From Shewanella sairae (GTDB taxonomy: Bacteria; Pseudomonadota; Gammaproteobacteria; Enterobacterales; Shewanellaceae), in the NCBI RefSeq assembly GCF_023283535.1, contig NZ_JAKILT010000010.1, forward strand, positions 56,413-120,412: a stretch of 64,000 nt of DNA. Reading direction: 5' to 3'. Made by a program: the position numbers and the translations under genes. Below, one piece after another: positions 1-10,000 of the stretch. Below the pieces are notes generated by a model. It had not been told where the DNA came from, made no database searches, and saw only the letters and a list, made by a program, of their open reading frames with translations. How positions within the stretch are numbered: the first letter of the stretch is position 1; each line of letters opens with the position of its first letter.

Positions 1-66
1 TCCACCTTAGGGTGCATTAACAATGTAAAGTCTGAATTCTGAAAAGACAAAAGTCATTACTAGACT

Positions 67-101
67 GCTTATTATGTGCCCCTTCCCATCCCATAATAAG
101 C
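67..101. repeat. 10-bp inverted repeat near left edge
   Basis: GCTTATTATG at 67-76 is matched exactly by its reverse complement at 92-101, with a 15-base loop. No T-run follows on either strand, so it is not a clear intrinsic terminator. It may be the 3' hairpin of a gene that ends left of the window, or a regulatory site ahead of the gene at 233. I see no gene in 1-232. Confidence 0.4.
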
Positions 102-232
102 TAGCATGTGCACTCAATAAGCTTTGGCTTAGATATTGCTTAATATACATAATAAATTTTAGTAAGGTTGAAGCGACAGTTTTCTGACGTTACGACTCAA
201 CAAACCACGAATCATTAAGGCTTACAAAGGCA

Positions 233-2704
233 ATGAACGTTTTTGAATCAGCAATAAAAAACCAATTTTCAATTAGTAAGTTTGGCGAATACTATCTACC
301 TAGCATCAATAGAGATACGTTCGAAAAAATTGATTCAAAAACCGTTTTTCAACAACGCTTTAAAGACAAGATTTTTAAACCCGACACGCTTCATATCATC
401 ATAGGGTTAGATTCTGGATTACTAGCAAATCATATCCTAAAGCAAGAGCTTGCTTCTGGAAGCAAGTATTTGTTCATCGAACTCGACGATGCATTAGCCA
501 TGCTGAATATTGAAATAGAATCGAGGTTAGACAAATACATAAAAGTGTTAAGTTTAAGTGAATTCACTCAAGAGCTAGACAGCGGAGACTATGATTTATA
601 TCTAATTAAAGATCAATGCCTCGTCCATCACTCTATGGGCTCAACATTGGGTATTATCGAGCAATACAGCTCACTTATAAACATCATTCAAAAGCAATTA
701 AGCCTACGTACTGTTGATCAAAAATCTCAATTTGAGCAAAAACACTTTTTAATTCAGCAGCTTTACAACATTGCTGACAATCAGTATCCGGCATCGATGC
801 TCAGGGGAAAATTTATAGGTAAAAGTTGTATAGTTATAGGAGGCGGTCCATCTTTAGATGAACATATTGATTGGATAAAAAATAACTACCAAGACTTGTT
901 TATCATCACCGTTTCGAGAATGGCAGCTAGGCTCTCTCAAGAGGGAGTCCCTGCCCATATCATAGTGTCAGTCGACCCTCAAAATATTAGTTTTGAAATC
1001 AACAGAGACATGATGGAACTCGCCAATGAAAGCTTGTTTATCAACTCTCACCACGTCAATCATCGTATACTATCCCAATGGCTTGGAAAATCTCTTTATT
1101 TGGGTACACGACTGCCTTGGCTAAAAGAAGACTTTGACAACATCCCAACTATTGGCCCCACTGTTACTAATAGTGCAGTACGAATAGCAATAGAGCTCGG
1201 ATTTAAAACAATTTTACTCACTGGAGCAGACTTTTGTTACTCAAGCGTTGGTGTATCTCACGCTAAAGGAACGGTCGAAGCTAAGTCAGGGATAAATAAT
1301 AGTTTTATAGGAGAATGGGTTGAAACCTATGCAGGAAATAATGCAGAAACACCTATACAGCTTGTTTACGCAGCAGCTGCATTATCGGAAGAGGCATTAT
1401 TATTTCCTGAAGTTGAGATAATTAACCTGTCAGAAAATGCAGCAAAGCTAAAAGGGATTAGCCATAAGTGCATTGAAACTATAGAGCTCGTTCCGGCTCA
1501 AATATCTCCTTTCGAGTTGTTAAAATTAATACCTGACCATCAACAAAGTAAAGCAAGCCACCTTAAAGACATGTTTGTACAACTCGGTAAATCAATTGAT
1601 GAGTTAAAAGTAATCAAAGAGCTTGCTAAAAAAGCGATTGCACTTAACCTACAAGCAAAGTCGGTTAGTACACAATCCAATAGAAATCGCAGTATTATTG
1701 CAAAAGTCGATAAAATTGAAAAAAGACTTAATGGAGAACATAACGAAGTATCCCAGGCTATAAAGTTTTATGGGTATTATGAATTTTCAAAGTTTTTAAC
1801 AACTAAAGAAGCAAGTAGCTGGTCTGAAGAACATATGCACAATATGACTCATCAATATTACAATGCCTTCGAGACCTTTGCTGATGAAATGAGCCATAAG
1901 CTCCAAAAAACAATAAGCTTAGTTAAAGCCAGACAAAGCGAGCTAACTGTAGATCCAGATCTTGCGACTCTAGTTAACCATTGGCGTGACAACAATCAAC
2001 CAGGCAGAGTACTTGTAGTCGAACAACTAAGAACCAAGTTAAAATTGCCATACGACAGTCATTCAGATCAACTTCAGCAAATAACCGCAGAATATCAGTC
2101 ACAGCTGACTTCAATGAAGCACCCTTATTTTTCACTTGATAAGTTAAATACCTCATTACATAACACCTTTACTAAAATCTCAGACTTATATAAGAGCAAA
2201 AACAAATCGGGTTTAAGCCAGGTCGTAACCAGTATTGAACCTTTAGTTGAAGATGATTGTTTAGCACAGCGACTCTATTATTTAGCACAAAGCTACCTTG
2301 CTATCCTTAACGATGACAATCAAACAGCGCTCTCTTGTTTACAAGCAATTGAACCAGACAATCAAACAGAAGTAGAGCAAAAACAGATTTTAGTACTAGC
2401 ACTAAAGCTCCACAATATTGATTTAGCTGAACAAACGTTAGAGCAAATAATTAGTTACAGCGATGAATACTTGCCACAATATGCCCATGTACTCACACTG
2501 CAAGGTAAAAACCAGCAAGCACTCAATACCTATTTAGACTTTCTAGATAAGTATCCTACTGATATTTCAGTGCTGTTGAAACTGGGTATTTTTCTCGCTG
2601 AAATGGGGCAAATTGATGGTGCCCGCGCAAGCTTTAATCAAGTATTGAGCATAGATCCAACCAACTTAACCGCGTCAGATTATCTACAACAATTGCAAGG
2701 CTAA
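233..2704 (+). CDS. DUF115 (Maf/MptE-like) protein with C-terminal TPR region
   Basis: Protein of 823 residues. A central block at about residues 195-370 carries the glycine-rich motif IGGGPSLD, followed by ITVSRMAARL and SVDPQ, which is the DUF115 (6-hydroxymethylpterin pyrophosphokinase MptE-like) fold seen in bacterial motility accessory factors (Maf). Maf proteins are linked to nonulosonic-acid glycosylation of flagellin. Roughly the last 150 residues look like TPR helices (for example LKLGIFLAEMGQIDGARASFNQVLSIDP). There is no signal peptide, so it should be cytoplasmic. ATG follows an AAAGG-like ribosome site. A flagellin-glycosylation role is inferred from family; no flagellar gene is visible in the window, although one could lie to the left. 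Confidence 0.75.
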   Translation: MNVFESAIKNQFSISKFGEYYLPSINRDTFEKIDSKTVFQQRFKDKIFKPDTLHIIIGLDSGLLANHILKQELASGSKYLFIELDDALAMLNIEIESRLDKYIKVLSLSEFTQELDSGDYDLYLIKDQCLVHHSMGSTLGIIEQYSSLINIIQKQLSLRTVDQKSQFEQKHFLIQQLYNIADNQYPASMLRGKFIGKSCIVIGGGPSLDEHIDWIKNNYQDLFIITVSRMAARLSQEGVPAHIIVSVDPQNISFEINRDMMELANESLFINSHHVNHRILSQWLGKSLYLGTRLPWLKEDFDNIPTIGPTVTNSAVRIAIELGFKTILLTGADFCYSSVGVSHAKGTVEAKSGINNSFIGEWVETYAGNNAETPIQLVYAAAALSEEALLFPEVEIINLSENAAKLKGISHKCIETIELVPAQISPFELLKLIPDHQQSKASHLKDMFVQLGKSIDELKVIKELAKKAIALNLQAKSVSTQSNRNRSIIAKVDKIEKRLNGEHNEVSQAIKFYGYYEFSKFLTTKEASSWSEEHMHNMTHQYYNAFETFADEMSHKLQKTISLVKARQSELTVDPDLATLVNHWRDNNQPGRVLVVEQLRTKLKLPYDSHSDQLQQITAEYQSQLTSMKHPYFSLDKLNTSLHNTFTKISDLYKSKNKSGLSQVVTSIEPLVEDDCLAQRLYYLAQSYLAILNDDNQTALSCLQAIEPDNQTEVEQKQILVLALKLHNIDLAEQTLEQIISYSDEYLPQYAHVLTLQGKNQQALNTYLDFLDKYPTDISVLLKLGIFLAEMGQIDGARASFNQVLSIDPTNLTASDYLQQLQG

Positions 2705-2828
2705 TCAGAAACCAGCCAACCAATAGCAGCGACTAATACAAAAAAGTCATCATGGCGCTGCTATTGGCGCAACTTGCAAGGTATAATGCCGGCGTTTTCC
2801 TTATTAATATCCTTGCAAGAGAGGCGCT

Positions 2829-3308
2829 GTGGCACATACCTATATTCCATTTGAACAATACAAACGTAAGTGGATCTTTAATCATAAAGACCTTCCTGTG
2901 ACTGATGAAGACAAGGCGCTAATCATGCCGCTTGACCAAAAATCATCGATGGAAGTTTGGAATAAATGGATTAGCAACAAAAGCAGCCGTACAGAGCAGT
3001 TCACCAAAGGTGACTGGGCAGCCAAAGACAGTGCTTGGGTAATAACTGAAGACTGGCAAGCCCCATGGGACAGTGAGGAAGCCGCTCTGCCTGAAGGTTT
3101 CAGTGAGCACTTCGATTGGGCTGATGATACTCCAGTTTATTTCTGCTACGAAAAATACCAAGTGATTGAAACTCGTTGGGATGTGTTTGTCCGTAACTGG
3201 AAGTGCTTTTTGTTCTTTGACGATGGCCCATTATTGATTTCAGCTAAACAAAAACAAGCGGCTATATTCCACCAAAGTGGTCAATTCCAATTGGGTACGC
3301 GCGGCTAA
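2829..3308 (+). CDS. Conserved hypothetical protein, probably DUF2947
   Basis: A 159-residue soluble protein starting at GTG, with GAGAGG about eight bases upstream. It is rich in Trp and aromatic residues (WIFNHKDLP, WNKWI, ESAWVITEDWQAPWD-like, FVRNWKCFLFFDDGP) and has no membrane segment or signal peptide. I associate this pattern with DUF2947, a family of Shewanella and Vibrio with no known function; that name is from memory and not checked. It stands alone between the DUF115 gene and a secreted chalcone-isomerase-like gene. Confidence 0.7.
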   Translation: MAHTYIPFEQYKRKWIFNHKDLPVTDEDKALIMPLDQKSSMEVWNKWISNKSSRTEQFTKGDWAAKDSAWVITEDWQAPWDSEEAALPEGFSEHFDWADDTPVYFCYEKYQVIETRWDVFVRNWKCFLFFDDGPLLISAKQKQAAIFHQSGQFQLGTRG

Positions 3309-3347
3309 ATGTAGGCGCATTATTTAATAAGAGATGAATAAGATATT

Positions 3348-3911
3348 ATGATGAAATCCGTTTCTACCCTACTACTTGCTACAAGCGTATTACTGTCATC
3401 ATCACTGCAGGCTCAAGAAATTTCTGGTGTGCAGCTTGACGATTCAATTAATATCGAAAACCAAACACTATTGTTAAATGGTGCTGGTGTGCGTAGCAAA
3501 TTCTTTATCGATTTATACGTCGGTAGCTTATATGTGCCGCAAGCAATTGATAACGCTCAAGCAGCACTCGCTGCCCCCAGTGTTGCAGTGCGCCTGAACA
3601 TCACTTCAGGCATGATCACTGCCGATAAAATGAAAGACGCCATCAATGAAGGTTTTGATGATGCAACTGACGGCAATACCACAGCGATTGCAGCCAAAAT
3701 CGAGCAGTTTATGGGGCTATTTAGCGCTGAGATTGTTGAAGGTGACCAATTTACGCTGCTTGCAGATAAAGCCACTGGCGTGACCGCTTATAAAAATGGT
3801 CAAGCTCAAGCAACAATTGCTGGTGAAGATTTCCGCCAAGCTGTACTTAAGATATGGTTAGGTAGTGAACCTGCCCAAGACAGCTTAAAAGACGCTATGT
3901 TGGGCAAGTAA
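3348..3911 (+). CDS. Secreted chalcone isomerase-like protein
   Basis: A 187-residue protein with a cleavable signal peptide (MKSVSTLLLATSVLLSSSLQA, then QE). The mature part reads NGAGVRSKFFIDLYVGSLYVP and ends with a region resembling AVLKIWLGSEPAQDSLKDAMLG. This is the bacterial periplasmic chalcone-isomerase-like family (PF16036 type), in which the plant catalytic function is not expected. Two adjacent ATG codons offer alternative starts one residue apart. The role is unknown; lipid or fatty-acid binding has been suggested for the fold. Confidence 0.8.
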   Translation: MMKSVSTLLLATSVLLSSSLQAQEISGVQLDDSINIENQTLLLNGAGVRSKFFIDLYVGSLYVPQAIDNAQAALAAPSVAVRLNITSGMITADKMKDAINEGFDDATDGNTTAIAAKIEQFMGLFSAEIVEGDQFTLLADKATGVTAYKNGQAQATIAGEDFRQAVLKIWLGSEPAQDSLKDAMLGK

Positions 3912-3930
3912 CAGACACTTTAGCGTCTAG

Positions 3931-4827
3931 TTAAAACTTAAATGTCACATCCAAGGCCGCTGCGCCTTGGTTGTCGATATCTTCCTTACTGTTCTGCGGG
4001 TTTAACTCTAATTCGCCATTAAAGAAATAGCCTACATAAGCATTAACGCTTACCGAACGGGAAATATCCCAGCCGACTCTAGCAAAACTGACCCACTCAT
4101 CAATTTCTGCGGTATCTTTTTCATCTGCAATTAAAAAGCGGCTGGTTCTCTTAGAAGTACCAAAACCCACATTCCAATCAGAACTCAATTGATAACTCAG
4201 CTCTAGACCTGCCGGGCCGCTAAAGCCTGCTGAAAAAGGGTTACCTAATTTCAAATTTTCAGTGATCTGCCAGTTTACCGCCAAAAATGGCACGGTTCTG
4301 ACTTCATCGATATCATTTAAGTAAGCGACGCCGAAACCTAACATATCACCTGAATTAAAACGGTACATACCCGATAACACCGCACCATAACTGGCCGCAT
4401 TACTGGCTGACGCCGTATCGGCATAAGCATATTGCAGCTTAGGCGCTAACATAAACATCCAGTTTTTATTGGGGCGATAGGACAAAGATAAACTGGCGCG
4501 GTAACGCTCAATTTTATCCCAGGTTTGAGTGTTGTCTTTTAAACTCGGCGAACGCCAGTCGTAATCTAGGTTGTCGTAACCAACACCTGCACCGATAAAC
4601 CATTTTTTTCCAAGTGGCATACCGGTTTTAAAATCAAACATCCATTGGTCACGCTGCAGTTCATTACCTTGATAGCCGACATCAGCTGTACCGGTCGTGA
4701 TCCGCGAGGCACTAAAAGTAAATGGACTCGGTCGATAAGAAGATTTTTGCTGCTCTTGCGCTAACAAAGTTGGCGAAGCCACCAAACTTGAAACGGCAAG
4801 CACACTCAATGCCAAAGGCTTATTCAT
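3931..4827 (-). CDS. Outer-membrane beta-barrel protein (DUF6268-like)
   Basis: A 298-residue protein with a signal peptide ending near SPTLLAQ. The mature sequence alternates aromatic and polar residues in amphipathic strands (KWFIGAGVGYDNLDYDW, YRASLSLSYRPNKNWMF, WNVGFGTSKRTSRF, SVNAYVGYFFNGELEL) and ends in a C-terminal Phe (VTFKF), the usual BAM-dependent barrel signature. I would place it in the DUF6268-like group of small barrels, but the family number is uncertain. Convergent with the chalcone-isomerase-like gene. No substrate can be read from the sequence. Confidence 0.7.
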   Translation of the reverse strand: MNKPLALSVLAVSSLVASPTLLAQEQQKSSYRPSPFTFSASRITTGTADVGYQGNELQRDQWMFDFKTGMPLGKKWFIGAGVGYDNLDYDWRSPSLKDNTQTWDKIERYRASLSLSYRPNKNWMFMLAPKLQYAYADTASASNAASYGAVLSGMYRFNSGDMLGFGVAYLNDIDEVRTVPFLAVNWQITENLKLGNPFSAGFSGPAGLELSYQLSSDWNVGFGTSKRTSRFLIADEKDTAEIDEWVSFARVGWDISRSVSVNAYVGYFFNGELELNPQNSKEDIDNQGAAALDVTFKF

Positions 4828-5137
4828 ATTGCTAACTCCATTAGCTAATCATTATTAAAATCGGGAACGCTTAACGATTCAGTAAAGCTCAGTTAAGTAC
4901 TTTACTCTACGCTGACGTCAAGCTGTAGGATCATTTTGTATCCAACTATTTTTACACGCCTTTCTTATTATAAGAAGGTCGCTAAACCTGACTTCTAATT
5001 CAGTGATCGACTATCGTATTAAAAGGCGCGCTTACAACAAGTCTAGTGACAAAAAACAACAAAGGAGCACTAAGCTCCTTTAATAACATTGCCGCTAATT
5101 GGTGCTACAGCCCAAAACAAGCTTGGGGAAAAACCAG
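4828..5137. other. Intergenic stretch, no gene seen
   Basis: About 310 bases between the start of the barrel gene and the end of the TetR gene. I find no ORF with a ribosome site. It holds the terminator hairpin at 5061-5081 and presumably the promoter of the barrel gene near 4850-4950. Confidence 0.6.
5061..5081 (-). terminator. Rho-independent terminator after TetR gene
   Basis: AAAGGAGC and GCTCCTTT form an 8-bp stem with a 5-base loop. On the minus strand a T-rich tract follows (GTTGTTTTTT), fitting termination of the TetR gene that ends at 5138. Confidence 0.75.
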
Positions 5138-5752
5138 TTAAACCGTTTTATAAGCCTTTAAAAACATCTCTACCGTGTCATTGATATATTGCTCACGCTC
5201 GGCCAGTAAATCGCTCACATCTAACCCCAAATCGAGTCGCATGCGTACTTCACCAAATACCATCAAACACAAACGCACGGCGCAGTGATGCGGATTGTTA
5301 AACTGGTAGTCACCGATCACTGAGACCTTAGCCAAATACTCCGCTAACAAGCCTAAAATATGTTTTGGACCCGCACTATAAAAGAGCTCTGAGATCTTAG
5401 GGTGTGAATCTGACTGCGACACACACGCTTTAAAAACAGTGACGGCTTCAGGACTTGTGATCACCTCACCAAAGTGCTTGGCAAACAAGGCTAAACTGAC
5501 TTCTGGCGTTAATGGATCAGACAATAACTCTTGATTAACACCATGCACTAAACACTTTGATTCTATCGATGCGACAAACAAATCATCTTTACAACCAAAG
5601 TGCGAATAAACAGTTTGTTTAGAGACGCCTGCGAGCTTGGCAACTTCATCCATACTGGTATTTGGAAAGCCCTGCTCACAAAATAGCTCTTTAGCAGCTT
5701 GTAAGATCTGCTCGCGCTTTTGCTCACTTCGGCTCATTGATGGTGCATTCAT
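5138..5752 (-). CDS. TetR/AcrR-family transcriptional repressor
   Basis: About 204 residues from the ATG at 5752; a GTG at 5764 is possible, but the GGGAG ribosome site fits the ATG better. The N-terminal helix-turn-helix is typical (REQILQAAKELFCEQGF, TSMDEVAKLAGVSKQTVYSHF) and the C-terminal ligand domain is AcrR-like (tetracyclin repressor C-terminal type). It is divergent from an RND adaptor/pump pair, with at least two perfect palindromes in the shared intergenic region, so it most likely represses the pump and itself and is released by a pump substrate. The ligand is unknown. Confidence 0.9.
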   Translation of the reverse strand: MNAPSMSRSEQKREQILQAAKELFCEQGFPNTSMDEVAKLAGVSKQTVYSHFGCKDDLFVASIESKCLVHGVNQELLSDPLTPEVSLALFAKHFGEVITSPEAVTVFKACVSQSDSHPKISELFYSAGPKHILGLLAEYLAKVSVIGDYQFNNPHHCAVRLCLMVFGEVRMRLDLGLDVSDLLAEREQYINDTVEMFLKAYKTV

Positions 5753-5814
5753 AAAGGGCTTCACTCCCGCGATTAGCCTCAGGTAAATCTATATTGCTAT
5801 TTAAGCACAGACTA

Positions 5815-5826
5815 GACTATTCAGTC
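5815..5826. promoter_or_regulatory. Degenerate third operator copy
   Basis: GACT-ATTC-AGTC, preceded by ACTA, is a partial match to the two palindromes at 5856-5870 and 5880-5897. It lies nearer the TetR start and could mediate autorepression. Confidence 0.4.
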
Positions 5827-5855
5827 CATTTTGCGAACTAATAGACCACAATTAG

Positions 5856-5870
5856 ACTAGACAGTCTAGT
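5856..5870. promoter_or_regulatory. Palindromic operator 1 (TetR regulator)
   Basis: ACTAGAC-A-GTCTAGT is a perfect 7-bp inverted repeat around one base, in the intergenic region between the divergent TetR and RND genes. The size and symmetry fit a TetR-family dimer site. Confidence 0.75.
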
Positions 5871-5879
5871 TTTAACGAT

Positions 5880-5897
5880 CTAGACTACATAGTCTAG
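5880..5897. promoter_or_regulatory. Palindromic operator 2 (TetR regulator)
   Basis: CTAGACTA-CA-TAGTCTAG is a perfect 8-bp inverted repeat sharing the CTAGAC/GTCTAG core with operator 1. The centres are about 26 bases apart, so two dimers could bind on nearly the same face of the helix. Confidence 0.75.
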
Positions 5898-5954
5898 TTT
5901 AACAATTTTTATACTTATCGCTTACCGTGGCGTTAACAAAATAGGCTTAGTGTC

Positions 5955-7079
5955 ATGAATACTCAAAGTGTGCTAATACATCGCAAAATGGTTATGTTAC
6001 TAGCAGCAGTCTCTCTTCTATCAGCCTGCCAAGACAGCGATATGCCATTATCAGTCGCACCAAGCTACCAAACTGTTAATGCGCAAGAGCTGCATATTGA
6101 TGATAACTATCAATTTAACCAAGAGTTTTCAGGGAGTATTCGTTCAGGCAATACCACGGGAGTAGGCTTCGAGTTAGCCGGTAAGATTAATGCGTTAACG
6201 GTCGATAGCGGCGACAGCGTTAAGCAAGGCCAGCGACTTGCCAAACTCGATACCCGTCTTTTGTTAGCCGAAAAAAATGAGTTAACCGCTAGCATTTCAC
6301 AAAACCAAGCAGATTTAGATTTAGCCCAAACCACACTTAATCGAAGCTTGGGTTTACAACAGCAAGGCTATGTCTCTGAGCAACAATTAGATGAGCAGCG
6401 CGGTCAGTTAAACAGCCTTAAAGCCGCCAGTAATCGTCTTAATGCCGCATTACTGGCCAATCAATTGAAAATTGAAAAATCCGATCTGCTCGCCCCTTTT
6501 GACGGTGTCATCAGTAAACGTACCCATAACTTAGGCGAAGTAGTCAGCCTAGGCAGCCCGGTCTATACCCTAATCGAAGACAATAACATCCAAGCTTATA
6601 TCGGCGTGCCAGTAGACATTGCTAATCAACTCAGTACAGGGCAAAGCGTCGATGTCCGTGTGAGAAACCAGCACTACCAAGGCAAAATTGCCGGTATTAG
6701 CGCCGAGCTAAACCCGGTTACCCGCACAGTAGAATTAAGAGTCACCTTGCCCCCTAGCGCCGATGTGATTAATGGTGAACTGAGTTACTTAAGCTATCAG
6801 CAAACCATTGCCTCTCAAGGTTACTGGGTGCCATTAAGTGCACTCACAGATGGTGTGCGAGGTCTGTGGAATATCTATGTACTTAGCCCAGTTGCTAACC
6901 CAGCCGACGGTGAGCTTTACCAAGTTGAGCGCCGTGATGTCGAAATTATTTATACCGTAAAAGATAAAGCCTTCATTAATGGCGCGATTAATTCCAATGA
7001 GCAATATGTCTCCCAAGGTTTACATAAGCTAGTGGCGGGTCAGCTGGTGACTCAACAAGCTCAACTCGCGACGAGGTAA
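5955..7079 (+). CDS. RND efflux periplasmic adaptor (membrane fusion) lipoprotein
   Basis: A 374-residue membrane-fusion protein. The N-terminus is a lipoprotein signal with lipobox LSAC at about residues 22-25. Next come a biotinyl-lipoyl-like half (VGFELAGKINALTVDSGDSVKQGQRLAKLDTRLL), an alpha-hairpin rich in Gln/Leu, the second lipoyl half (LLAPFDGVISKRTHNLGEVVSLGSPVYTLIE) and beta-barrel/membrane-proximal domains. It should bridge the inner-membrane pump encoded six bases downstream to an outer-membrane channel encoded elsewhere. Probably repressed by the divergent TetR protein. Confidence 0.92.
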   Translation: MNTQSVLIHRKMVMLLAAVSLLSACQDSDMPLSVAPSYQTVNAQELHIDDNYQFNQEFSGSIRSGNTTGVGFELAGKINALTVDSGDSVKQGQRLAKLDTRLLLAEKNELTASISQNQADLDLAQTTLNRSLGLQQQGYVSEQQLDEQRGQLNSLKAASNRLNAALLANQLKIEKSDLLAPFDGVISKRTHNLGEVVSLGSPVYTLIEDNNIQAYIGVPVDIANQLSTGQSVDVRVRNQHYQGKIAGISAELNPVTRTVELRVTLPPSADVINGELSYLSYQQTIASQGYWVPLSALTDGVRGLWNIYVLSPVANPADGELYQVERRDVEIIYTVKDKAFINGAINSNEQYVSQGLHKLVAGQLVTQQAQLATR

Positions 7080-7085
7080 TCACAG

Positions 7086-10000
7086 ATGGTTAAGTCATTA
7101 GTAGAGAACGGCCGTCTTATCAGCCTAGTGATAGCCTTATTAGTGGTCGCCGGGTTTGGCGCTATATCTAGCCTCCCGCGTATGGAAGATCCAGAAATCA
7201 CCAACCGTTTTGCGTCAGTGATCACTCACTATCCGGGCGCATCAGCAGAGCGAGTAGAAGCCTTAGTCACCGAAGAACTTGAGAGCGAATTAAGACGCCT
7301 TGAAGAACTCAAGTTAGTGCAATCTACCTCTCGCCCTGGGATCTCGGTTATTCAGCTTGAGCTCAAAGATGATGTATTAGAAACCGCCCCGGTGTGGTCT
7401 AGAGCCCGCGACTTAATTGCCGACGCCAAAGGTAAACTGCCCACATCGGCACAAAACTCGACCTTGGACGATCAGCTCGGCTATGCCAATACTGCCATAT
7501 TAGGCATTGCTTGGCGTGGCGGCGGTGAAGTGCGCACTGATATGCTCAATCGTTACGGCAAAGAGTTACAAAGCCGATTACGCCTACTGAGCGGCACCGA
7601 CTTTGTTAATCTTTATGGTCAGCCAACCGAAGAGATTTTAGTTCAACTCGACGGTAATAAGGTTAATCAACTTGAGCTCTCCCCTGCTGCGATTGCGCAG
7701 ATTCTGCAAAATGCCGATTCCAAAGTCTCGGCCGGTGAGGTCAACAACGACTATTTTAAAGCCTTAATCGAAGTCTCTGGCGAGCTTGATTCTATTGCGC
7801 GTATTGGCCAAGTCCCCTTAAAAGTCACTCAAAATGGCCAAATAATTCGTCTCGCCGATATTGCTAGCATCAGCCGCCAACCTAAAGAACCAGCCAACAG
7901 CATTGCCTTAATCGATCAGCAACAGGGCGTAATGGTTGCGGCGCGAATGCTCAGCAATACCCGCGTCGATTTATGGCTAGCCCAAGTACGCCAAACCGTT
8001 GATGAACTGCAAAGCAGCATTCCGGCTAATATTGAAATTGAGTGGTTATTCGACCAAGAGGGGTATACCACTGAACGACTTGGCGATCTGATCGCCAGCT
8101 TATTACTCGGCTTCGTGATTATTCTTGCGGTGCTAATGCTGACTTTAGGCCTTAGAAATGCCGTCATCGTGTCATTATCCTTGCCGCTTACCGCCCTATT
8201 TACCTTAGCCTGCATGAAATATATCGGTCTGCCTATTCATCAAATGTCGGTCACGGGTCTGGTTGTCGCACTCGGTATTATGGTGGATAACGCCATTGTG
8301 ATTGTTGACGCTATCTCTCAGCGCCGCCAAAGCGGCATGGATAGGATTAATGCGGTTAAACAAACTCTGCAACACCTTTGGTTACCCCTTGCAGGCTCAA
8401 CCATCACCACCATGCTCGCCTTCGCGCCAATTGTATTAATGCCTGGCGCTGCCGGCGAATTTGTTGGTGGCATTCCCATTTCGGTTATATTTGCCTTACT
8501 CGGCTCTTTTATTATCTCGCATACCATTATTGCTGGCCTAGCGGGTCGATTCGGCGTTGACGGTAAAGGCACGCATTGGTATCAGCACGGCATTAATTTG
8601 CCATTTATGAGTAACGCCTTTAGACGCACATTATCATTAGCTCTATCGCGGCCATTACTTGCCGCGTTGGTGATCGGTGTTTTACCGGTAATGGGCTTTA
8701 TTGCCGCCGGAAAGATGACTGAGCAGTTCTTTCCGCCATCAGATAGAGACATGTTTCAGATTGAAGTCTATTTGGCGCCGCACGCCAGCATTGACCACAC
8801 TCGCTTACAAGTAGAAGAAATCGATGACCAGTTGCGCCAAACTCAAGGTATTAGTCGCATCGATTGGGTGATTGGCGGCAATACGCCCTCTTTCTATTAC
8901 AACTTATTGCAACGCCAACAAGGTGCCAGTAATTACGCGCAGGCCATGGTAAAGGCGACCGACTTTGCTACCGCTAATAAGCTCATACCTACATTGCAAA
9001 AGTCGCTCGATAAGCGTTACCCTCAGGCGCAAATTATTGTGCGTAAACTCGAACAAGGCCCGCCTTTTAACGCGCCGGTTGAAGTGCGTATATTTGGCCC
9101 TAATTTAGACCAACTAAAACTGCTCGGTGAACAGGTCCGTAAAGTGTTGTCAGACACCACGGATGTTATCCATACCCGCGCCACCTTAAGTGCTGGCGCA
9201 CCGAAGGTTTGGCTGCAAATCGATGAAGACGCCAGCTTGATGAGCGGCCTGTCGTTAACCGATATAGCCGAACAAGTTGAGATGGCTACCACCGGCATTA
9301 ATGGCGGCAGTATTTTAGAGCAAACAGAGTCTTTACCTGTACGCGTGCGGTTAAGCGATAGCACCCGTGAAGACCAAACAAGACTGTCTGAAATTACCTT
9401 AGTGTCCGGCAGCGGCAAAGGCATTCCACTATCAGCCATTTCAACAAGTGAAATAGAGGTCAGCCGCGGCGCAATTCCAAGACGAGACGGTCAGCGGGTC
9501 AATACTATCGAAGCCTACTTAACCTCTGGCGTGCTGCCACAAACCGTGGTCGACAGTGCCAGCGAGGCACTTAGCCAAATTGCACTACCAAGTGGTTACC
9601 ACATTGAGCTAGGTGGTGAGAGCGCGGGTCGTAATGAAGCGGTCGGTAACTTGATGTCTAACTTGGTGTTAGTGGTCACTTTGCTGCTTACCACTGTGGT
9701 GCTGTCGTTTAATTCATTTAGACTCACCGCGATCATCTTGTTCAGCGCGATGCAGTCGGCAGGACTTGGGCTACTGGCGGTATATACCTTTGGTTATCCG
9801 TTTGGCTTTACGGTGATCATCGGCTTATTAGGTTTGATGGGACTGGCGATTAACGCCGCTATTGTAATTTTGGCTGAGCTTGAAGAGGCGCCCGAGACAC
9901 GCGCAGGTGACAAACAAACCATTGTTGATTTGGTCACTAGCTGTGGTCGTCATATCGGCTCCACCACCATTACCACTATAGGGGGCTTCTTGCCGCTGAT

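Noticed and set aside
9023..9439. 138-codon minus-strand ORF within the RND pump
   Set aside because: Antisense shadow of a highly conserved transporter gene.
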